From: Actinomycetes bacterium
GTDB lineage: Bacteria > Actinomycetota > Actinomycetes > Propionibacteriales > Propionibacteriaceae
NCBI GenBank assembly: GCA_023460935.1
Contig: JAEWOI010000043.1
Location: 1 to 12,004 of the forward strand
Reading direction: 5' to 3'
DNA: 12,004 bases
Made by a program: the position numbers and the translations under genes. The notes under the pieces are model-generated. The model ran no database searches, had not been told where the DNA came from, and saw nothing but the letters and a program-made list of their open reading frames with translations. Shown here in pieces: positions 7,090 to 12,004 of the stretch (position 1 is the first letter of the stretch; each line of letters begins with the position of its first letter).

Positions 7090-8031
7090 TCAGTGGCTGC
7101 CGTCCAGGCCCAGCAGCGCACGGCACCTCGCGACGTCGTCGGCCATGCGCACGATCAGTTCGTTGATGTCGTCGAACCGGATCTGGCCCCGGATCCGCGC
7201 GACGAACTCGACCGAGACCGGCGCGTCGTACAGTTCCAGGTCGTCGCGGTCGAGCACGTAGGACTCGACCCGGCGGGCCACCCCGTCGAAGGTGGGGTTC
7301 GTGCCGACCGAGATGGCCGCCGGCCAGCGGTCGGCCGGGGCGCCGGACGGCAGCGCCTCCCCGTGGGCGCCGAGCCCGTCCCGACGGCTCAGCCAGCCCG
7401 CGTACACCCCGTCGGCCGGGCACGCCAGGTCGGCGGGGACGGGGAGGTTGGCCGTCGGGTAACCGAGGGACCGTCCCCTGCGGTCGCCGTGGGTGACGAC
7501 GCCGCGGAAGGAGAACGGCCGGCCAAGGTGCTCCGCCGCGTGCGCCACGTCGCCCTCGGCGAGGGCCTTGCGGATCGTCGTGGAACAGGTCTCCTCGTCG
7601 CCGAACCGGACCAGCGGGAGCCCCTCGACGTGGAACCGGCCGGCGGCCAGCTCGCGGAGCGCTGCGACGTCGCCGGACGCCCGGTGACCGAAGCGGAAGT
7701 TCTCCCCCACCACCACGGCTGCCGGGTCCAGCGGTACCAGCACCCGCTCGACGAAGTCGGACGGTGACCAGCCGGCGAACTCCGGGGTGAAGTCGATCAC
7801 CTCGACGCGGTCGGCGCCGGCAGCGGTGAGCAGCTCGATCCGGGCCTCGAGGCTGGTCAGCAGCATGGGGCCCACCTGGGGGCGCAGCACCGAAACCGGG
7901 TGCGGCCAGAACGTGACCACGACCAGCGGCAGGCCGGGCTGGCGCCGCCTGGCTTCAGCCAGCACCTCCCGGTGCCCGGGGTGCACGCCGTCGAAGTTGC
8001 CGATGACGACCACTGCTGAACCCACTTGCAT
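7090..8031 (-). CDS. ribF: Bifunctional riboflavin kinase / FMN adenylyltransferase (FAD synthetase)
   Basis: Makes FMN from riboflavin and ATP, then FAD from FMN and ATP; cytoplasmic. 313 residues from the ATG at 8031. N-terminal nucleotidyltransferase domain: GNFDGVHPGH (11-20), VVGENFRFGHRASGD (107-121), and CSTTIRKAL (149-157), the SST-x-IR element. C-terminal kinase domain about 175-310: GRSLGYPTANLP (186-197, PTAN motif), DGVYAGWL (207-214), SVGTNPTFDG (241-250), and VESYVLD (255-261) whose Glu256 is the expected catalytic base. Start choice is open: GGGGAAGG abuts the ATG with no spacer but is 6 nt from the in-frame GTG at 8025-8023 (codon 3), so GTG may be the true start. Typical actinobacterial RibF has about 20 more N-terminal residues; they are absent here, but the catalytic core is complete. 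The truB stop is 48 nt upstream. Confidence 0.96.
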   Translation of the reverse strand: MQVGSAVVVIGNFDGVHPGHREVLAEARRRQPGLPLVVVTFWPHPVSVLRPQVGPMLLTSLEARIELLTAAGADRVEVIDFTPEFAGWSPSDFVERVLVPLDPAAVVVGENFRFGHRASGDVAALRELAAGRFHVEGLPLVRFGDEETCSTTIRKALAEGDVAHAAEHLGRPFSFRGVVTHGDRRGRSLGYPTANLPVPADLACPADGVYAGWLSRRDGLGAHGEALPSGAPADRWPAAISVGTNPTFDGVARRVESYVLDRDDLELYDAPVSVEFVARIRGQIRFDDINELIVRMADDVARCRALLGLDGSH

Positions 8032-8079
8032 CCTTCCCCGGTGCCGAGACGCCGAACCGAACCTTACGCCAACTCCCGC

Positions 8080-9024
8080 TCACGCCAGCACGGCCACCGG
8101 CCTCGCCCGGCCGGGCCCGGCGGGCTGGTACAGCGCCAGCAGGTTCCCCTCGTGCAACAGTGCAGTCGGGTCGGCGGGAAGTTCCAGCTCGAGGCTGCGG
8201 CCGTACCCAATGTCGGTGGCCTGCGCAGCGTCCACCTCCAGCACGGGGAACGCCCGCCGCGCGACCTCGGCCAGGGGAAGCAGCCGCGGCCGGCCATCGG
8301 CGGCCAGGCCGGCCGCGTCCAGGGCCACCAGCGACAGGTCGAAGGCTCCCACCCTGGTGCGTCGCAGGGCGGTCAGGTGGCCGCCGCTGCCAAGCGCGGC
8401 ACCGAGGTCCCGCGCGAGGGCCCGGATGTAGGTGCCGGTGGAGCAGTCCACAACCACGTCCACGTCGAGCACCGGAACCTCCGCCACCGCTCCGTCGGGT
8501 CCGGGCGCCGTCCCCGACCGCGCGCCGGTCACCTCGAAGCGGGTCACGGTCACCTGCCGGGCCTTGAGCTCCACCTCCTCACCGGCGCGGACGAGGGCGT
8601 AGGCCCGCTTGCCGGCCACCTTGATCGCCGAGACCGAGGACGGCACCTGGCTGATCACGCCCGTCAGGGACGGCAGCGCTGCGTGCACGTCGGGCGCGGT
8701 GACGCCGGCCGCGCCGCGCCACTCCACCGGCTCACCCTCGGCGTCATCGGTCACGGTGGAGATACCGAGCCGGATGGTGGCGGTGTAGGTCTTGTCGTGG
8801 CCGGCGAGGTGGCCGAGCAGCCGGGTGGCCCGGCCGACGCCGACCAGCAGCACGCCGGTGGCCATGGGGTCGAGGGTGCCGGCGTGGCCCACCTTGCGGG
8901 TGCCGAGCAGTCGCCGGACCCGGCCCACCACCTGGTGCGAGGTCCAGCCCTGGGGCTTGTCGGCGACGACGAGCCCGTCCGCGGGCCCCTCCCCTCTCGC
9001 AAGCTGTGAGTTAGGCGCCGACAT
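8080..9024 (-). CDS. truB: tRNA pseudouridine-55 synthase
   Basis: Isomerises U55 in the T-loop of tRNAs to pseudouridine. 314 residues, near the family's usual 290-320. Motif I with the catalytic aspartate is RKVGHAGTLDPMATGVLLV (43-61), Asp52. DKPQGWTSHQVV (22-33) is the family's N-terminal signature. DKTYTATIRLG follows, then PSSVSAIKVAGKRAYALVRAG with the conserved Tyr, and GTYIRALARDLG in the second half. The C-terminal segment ending PVAVLA fits the PUA-like tail of actinobacterial TruB. The ATG at 9024 is the only workable start: an in-frame TAG stands 9 nt upstream, and no other start codon precedes the conserved DKP segment. Remarkably, this ATG lies in the loop of a perfect 23-bp hairpin, and codons 2-9 form one arm. 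No good SD is visible. The rbfA stop lies 46 nt upstream. Confidence 0.96.
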   Translation of the reverse strand: MSAPNSQLARGEGPADGLVVADKPQGWTSHQVVGRVRRLLGTRKVGHAGTLDPMATGVLLVGVGRATRLLGHLAGHDKTYTATIRLGISTVTDDAEGEPVEWRGAAGVTAPDVHAALPSLTGVISQVPSSVSAIKVAGKRAYALVRAGEEVELKARQVTVTRFEVTGARSGTAPGPDGAVAEVPVLDVDVVVDCSTGTYIRALARDLGAALGSGGHLTALRRTRVGAFDLSLVALDAAGLAADGRPRLLPLAEVARRAFPVLEVDAAQATDIGYGRSLELELPADPTALLHEGNLLALYQPAGPGRARPVAVLA

Positions 9025-9047
9025 CGGCGCCTAACTCACAGCTTGCG
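8998..9047. repeat. Perfect 23-bp inverted repeat enclosing the truB start codon
   Basis: Bases 8998-9020 and 9025-9047 are exact reverse complements, with the loop ACAT at 9021-9024 (ATGT on the minus strand, containing the truB ATG). The arm contains AGCTGTGAGTTAGGCGCC, clearly lower in GC than its surroundings. The element begins 23 nt after the rbfA stop and covers truB codons 1-9. No U-run follows. It may be a rbfA terminator that was captured into truB, a translation-blocking leader structure, or a copy of a dispersed palindromic element. No second copy was found in this window. Confidence 0.9.
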
Positions 9048-9070
9048 GGCAGAGCGGGCCCGGGCAGGGG

Positions 9071-9508
9071 TCAGAGGTCGGCATCCTCGTCCTCGTCCGG
9101 CTTGCGGTAGGGGTCGGCGTCGCCTGCGTAGGTGGCACCGGCGGCCTGGGCGGCGACCGCAGCGTCCTGGGCCCGGGCGCGCGCGAGCACGTCCTCCAGG
9201 TGCGCGGCCTCCTCCTCCACGCCGTCCAGGACGAACGCGAGCGTCGGGGTGAACTTCAGGCCGAGCTGCTTGCCGACGGTGGAGCGCAGCAGCCCGGTGG
9301 CCGAGTGCAGCGCAACGGCGCTCTCGGCCCTGGCCGCCGCGTCGCCGAGCACGGTGTAGAACACGGTCGCCTCGCGGCCGTCGCCGGTGATCCGGACGTC
9401 GGTGACCGTGACGAAGCCGAGCCGCGGGTCCTTGATCCGCCGCTCCAGCATCGACGCGATGATCACCTTGATCTGCTCGGCCACCTTGGCGTAGCGGGGA
9501 CTGCTCAT
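9071..9508 (-). CDS. rbfA: 30S ribosome-binding factor A
   Basis: A 145-residue KH-like 16S rRNA-binding protein for late 30S maturation and cold adaptation. Signatures: an N-terminal helix with YAKVAEQIKVIIASMLERRIKDPRLG (from 6), FVTVTDVRITGDGREATVFYTVLGD (32-56), and LHSATGLLRSTVGKQLGLKFTPTLAFVLD (67-95), the standard RbfA core with its L-R-x-x-[LV]-[AG] helix and P-x-L-x-F-x-x-D strand. The last 35 residues (about 110-145) are an Ala-rich then Asp/Glu-rich tail ending DEDEDADL, probably disordered, as in other actinobacterial RbfA. The ATG at 9508 has SD GAGGA (9516-9520) 7 nt upstream. It follows infB, separated by 64 nt holding a hairpin, and precedes truB. Confidence 0.96.
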   Translation of the reverse strand: MSSPRYAKVAEQIKVIIASMLERRIKDPRLGFVTVTDVRITGDGREATVFYTVLGDAAARAESAVALHSATGLLRSTVGKQLGLKFTPTLAFVLDGVEEEAAHLEDVLARARAQDAAVAAQAAGATYAGDADPYRKPDEDEDADL

Positions 9509-9530
9509 CCTCGTCTCCTCTCGAATTGCT

Positions 9531-9564
9531 GCGAACGCAGGCCCCGCCCGGGGCCTGCGTTCGC
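9531..9564 (-). terminator. Perfect 15-bp hairpin between infB and rbfA
   Basis: Bases 9531-9545 and 9550-9564 are exact reverse complements with loop GCCC. It starts 8 nt after the infB stop on the minus strand. The following bases (AGCAATTCG) have no U-run. It may attenuate or process the infB-rbfA transcript, or protect the infB 3' end. The inverted repeat is certain; the function is inferred. Confidence 0.7.
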
Positions 9565-9572
9565 TCCGGCGG

Positions 9573-12004
9573 TCAGTCCCGCGGCTTCTCCACCATCTCG
9601 AAGGTCTCGATGATGTCGCCGATCCGGATGTCGGAGTAGTTCGCCAGGGTCATGCCGCACTCGAAGCCCTCGCGGACCTCGGTGGCGTCGTCCTTCTCCC
9701 GCCGCAGCGAGGCGATGGAGGTCTCTGCGACCACCACCCCGTCGCGTAGGAGCCGGGCCTTGGCGTTGCGCCGGATCGAGCCGTCGATGACCATGCAGCC
9801 GGCGATGACGCCGAACTTCGAGGACCGGAAGATCTCCCGGATCTCGGCCTGGCCACGGACCTTCTCCTCGAAGATCGGCTTCAGCATGCCCTTCAGGGCT
9901 GCCTCGACCTCATCGATCGCGGAGTAGATCACCGAGTAGTAGCGGATGTCGACGCCCTCGGCGTCGGCCAGCTGCGTCGCCTTGCCCTGCGGCCGGACGT
10001 TGAAGCCGATGATCACCGCGTCGGAGGCCGCAGCCAGCGACACGTTGGTCTCGGTGATCGCGCCGACGCCGCGGTCGATGACCCGCAGGTCGACCTCGTC
10101 GCCCACGTCGATCTGCAGCAGTGCGTCCTCCAGGGCCTCCACGGCACCGGCCGAGTCGCCCTTGAGGATGAGCCGCAGCTCCTGGGTCTCGCCCTTCGCG
10201 AGCTGCTCGAACAGCTGGTCGAGCGTCTTGCGCCGGGTGGTCTTCGCGAGCAGGGCCGCACGCTGGCGCGCCTCCCGCTTCTCGGCGATCTGACGGGCCA
10301 TCCGGTCGTCCTCGACGACCAGGAAGTTGTCGCCCGCCCCCGGGACGGAGGTCAGGCCGAGCACCTGCACCGGCATGGACGGCGGAGCCGCGTCGACGGT
10401 CTCACCCTGGTCGTTGATCAGGGCGCGCACCCGGCCGTAGGCCGAGCCCGCGACGATCGAGTCACCGGTGTGCAGCGTGCCGCGGTGCACCAGGACGGTG
10501 GCCACGGGACCGCGGCCCTTGTCCAGGTGCGCCTCGATGGCGACGCCCTGGGCCGGCATGTCCGGGTTGGCGCGCAGGTCGAGCGAGGCGTCGGCGGTCA
10601 GCACGATCGCCTCGAGCAGCTCGTCCAGGCCCACCCGGGTGGTGGCCGAGACGTCGACGAACATGGTGTCGCCGCCGTACTCCTCCGGCACCAGGCCGTA
10701 CTCGGTGAGCTGCCCGCGGACCTTGACCGGGTCTGCGGTCTCCTTGTCGATCTTGTTCACCGCCACCACGATCGGCACGTCGGCAGCCTTGGCGTGGTTG
10801 AGCGCCTCGATCGTCTGCGGCATCACACCGTCGTCCGCTGCCACCACCAGCACGGCGATGTCGGTCGACTTCGCACCACGGGCACGCATGGCGGTGAACG
10901 CCTCGTGGCCCGGGGTGTCGATGAAGGTGATCTTGCGCTCCAGCTCGTCGACCTCCGTGGCCACCTGGTAGGCGCCGATCGCCTGGGTGATGCCACCGGC
11001 CTCGCCGGCCACGACGTTGGAGTGGCGCAACGCGTCGAGCAGCTTGGTCTTGCCGTGGTCGACGTGGCCCATGACGGTGACCGCCGGCGGGCGCGGAGCG
11101 AGGTCGTCCTCGCCGCCCTCGTTCTCGCCGAACTCGATGTCGAAGCTCTCCAGCAGCTCGCGGTCCTCGTCCTCGGGCGAGACGACCTCGATGTTGTAGT
11201 TGAGCTCCGCACCCAGCACCTGCAGGGTGTCGTCGGCCACCGACTGGGTGGCGTTCACCATCTCGCCCAGGTTGAACAGCACCTGCACCAGGGTCGCCGG
11301 CTCGACGCCGATCTTCTCTGCGAGGTCGGTCAACGATGCGCCGCGGCGCAACCGGACGGTCTGCCCGTCACCCTGGCGGACGCGCACGCCGCCAATCGTC
11401 GGGGCTTCCATCTGGTCGAATTCCTGGCGGCGCTGCTTCTTGGACTTCCGCCCGCGCCTGGCCTGGCCGCCGGGACGCCCGAAGGCACCCTGGGTACCGG
11501 AGCCACCGCGGCCACCACGGCCGCCACGGCCACCGGGAGGCCCGCCCGCACCGGGAGGACCGCCGACGCCACCGCGTCCGGGCGCACCGCCCGGACGACC
11601 ACGTCCGGCGCCGACGGCGCCGGGGCGGCCTGGGCCACGACCCGGGCCACCCAGCCCGGACGGGGCGGTCTTGGGCATCATCGCGGGGTTCGGACGCGGC
11701 ATGCCGGCCACACCGCCACCGGGACGCGGCATCCGGTCGCCGCCGGGGCGCGGGCCGCCGGGACGGTCACCGAACGGGCGCTCGCCCGGACGGGCCTGGC
11801 CGGCACCCTCGGGGCGAGGACGCTGCACGCCCATGCCCTGCCGGGAAGCGAACGGGTTGTTGCCCGGCCGCGGCGTGCCGGGACGACGGGTGCCGGAGCC
11901 GGGCAGCCCGCCGGTGCCACCCGGGCGGGGCACTGGACGGGGCCGGGGGCCTGCATCGCCCGGCTGGGGGCGCGCCTGCGGGGCCGGCGCCGCCGGCCTG
12001 GGGG
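9573..12004 (-). CDS. infB: Translation initiation factor IF-2, 5' end outside window
   Basis: A GTPase that brings fMet-tRNA to the 30S subunit and promotes subunit joining. About 810 codons are visible, ending at the TGA at 9573-9575; the frame is open to 12004, so the start lies beyond the window. Bases 12004 to about 11450 encode a Pro/Gly/Arg-rich, probably disordered N-terminal extension with RPGG and RGG repeats, ending in a basic patch GRKSKKQRR. The IF2_N domain is about 11360-11199 (GASLTDLAEKIGVEPATLVQ). G domain: GHVDHGKT (G1, 11046-11069), DTPGHE (G3, 10902-10919), NKID (G4, 10746-10757). Domains II to IV follow, ending GDIIETFEMVEKPRD. Actinobacterial IF2 is usually 900-1050 residues, so some 100-200 are missing. 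An internal GTG at 11933 lies within the repeat and is not the start. Confidence 0.97.
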   Translation of the reverse strand, partial: PRPAAPAPQARPQPGDAGPRPRPVPRPGGTGGLPGSGTRRPGTPRPGNNPFASRQGMGVQRPRPEGAGQARPGERPFGDRPGGPRPGGDRMPRPGGGVAGMPRPNPAMMPKTAPSGLGGPGRGPGRPGAVGAGRGRPGGAPGRGGVGGPPGAGGPPGGRGGRGGRGGSGTQGAFGRPGGQARRGRKSKKQRRQEFDQMEAPTIGGVRVRQGDGQTVRLRRGASLTDLAEKIGVEPATLVQVLFNLGEMVNATQSVADDTLQVLGAELNYNIEVVSPEDEDRELLESFDIEFGENEGGEDDLAPRPPAVTVMGHVDHGKTKLLDALRHSNVVAGEAGGITQAIGAYQVATEVDELERKITFIDTPGHEAFTAMRARGAKSTDIAVLVVAADDGVMPQTIEALNHAKAADVPIVVAVNKIDKETADPVKVRGQLTEYGLVPEEYGGDTMFVDVSATTRVGLDELLEAIVLTADASLDLRANPDMPAQGVAIEAHLDKGRGPVATVLVHRGTLHTGDSIVAGSAYGRVRALINDQGETVDAAPPSMPVQVLGLTSVPGAGDNFLVVEDDRMARQIAEKREARQRAALLAKTTRRKTLDQLFEQLAKGETQELRLILKGDSAGAVEALEDALLQIDVGDEVDLRVIDRGVGAITETNVSLAAASDAVIIGFNVRPQGKATQLADAEGVDIRYYSVIYSAIDEVEAALKGMLKPIFEEKVRGQAEIREIFRSSKFGVIAGCMVIDGSIRRNAKARLLRDGVVVAETSIASLRREKDDATEVREGFECGMTLANYSDIRIGDIIETFEMVEKPRD

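Noticed and set aside
5739..7121. 460-codon minus-strand open frame
   Set aside because: It overlaps the GNAT gene, the lipoprotein remnant and the 6611-7051 gene in other frames, has no recognisable domain, and its composition is that of a shadow frame.
8998..9047. Single CRISPR-like palindromic repeat
   Set aside because: There is only one copy, no spacers and no cas genes.
9048..9070. Loss of a DHH-type phosphoesterase gene between rbfA and truB
   Set aside because: Some actinobacteria have that gene here, but others have rbfA next to truB, so its absence is not evidence of deletion.
11931..11933. GTG as the infB start codon
   Set aside because: The same Pro/Arg-rich reading frame continues without a stop to the window edge, and the protein would be shorter than usual.
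11440..12004. Repetitive GC-rich stretch that might be a CRISPR or tandem-repeat array
   Set aside because: The repeats are in-frame Pro/Gly/Arg codons of the IF2 N-terminal extension, with no constant spacer or repeat unit.

Overview
The window is about 12 kb of high-GC DNA with strongly G/C-biased third codon positions and long antisense open frames. The gene content and protein sequences point to an actinobacterium (Actinomycetota); I cannot place it to genus. It is almost entirely chromosomal core DNA. I see no rRNA, tRNA, insertion sequence, phage gene or CRISPR array.

Layout. The two ends belong to one conserved translation/RNA cluster on the minus strand. At the right end are infB (5' end outside the window), rbfA, truB, ribF and a short unrecognised gene. 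At the left end are rpsO and pnp (3' end outside the window). In many actinobacteria ribF is followed on the same strand by rpsO and pnp. Here about 4.5 kb separates them. That segment holds a plus-strand operon for the three-subunit proton-translocating NAD(P) transhydrogenase (pntAA-pntAB-pntB), a terminator hairpin, the C-terminal remnant of a probable lipoprotein gene (minus strand), a plus-strand GNAT acetyltransferase gene and the unrecognised 146-residue gene.

How the genes work together. IF2, RbfA, TruB and S15 act in translation initiation, 30S maturation, tRNA modification and 30S structure. RibF makes FMN and FAD. PNPase degrades and processes RNA and is typically co-transcribed with rpsO. 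The transhydrogenase couples the membrane proton gradient to hydride transfer between NAD(H) and NADP(H), so it is a metabolic island in a translation neighbourhood.

The most notable signals are perfect inverted repeats. A 23-bp perfect hairpin has the truB start codon as its four-base loop. A 7-bp perfect hairpin places the pntAA Shine-Dalgarno sequence in its loop. Hairpins without a U-tract lie after infB, rpsO and pntB. The stop codons of two convergent genes form one 14-bp inverted repeat. I found no clear new multi-gene system; the novelty candidates are regulatory or structural elements plus one gene remnant.
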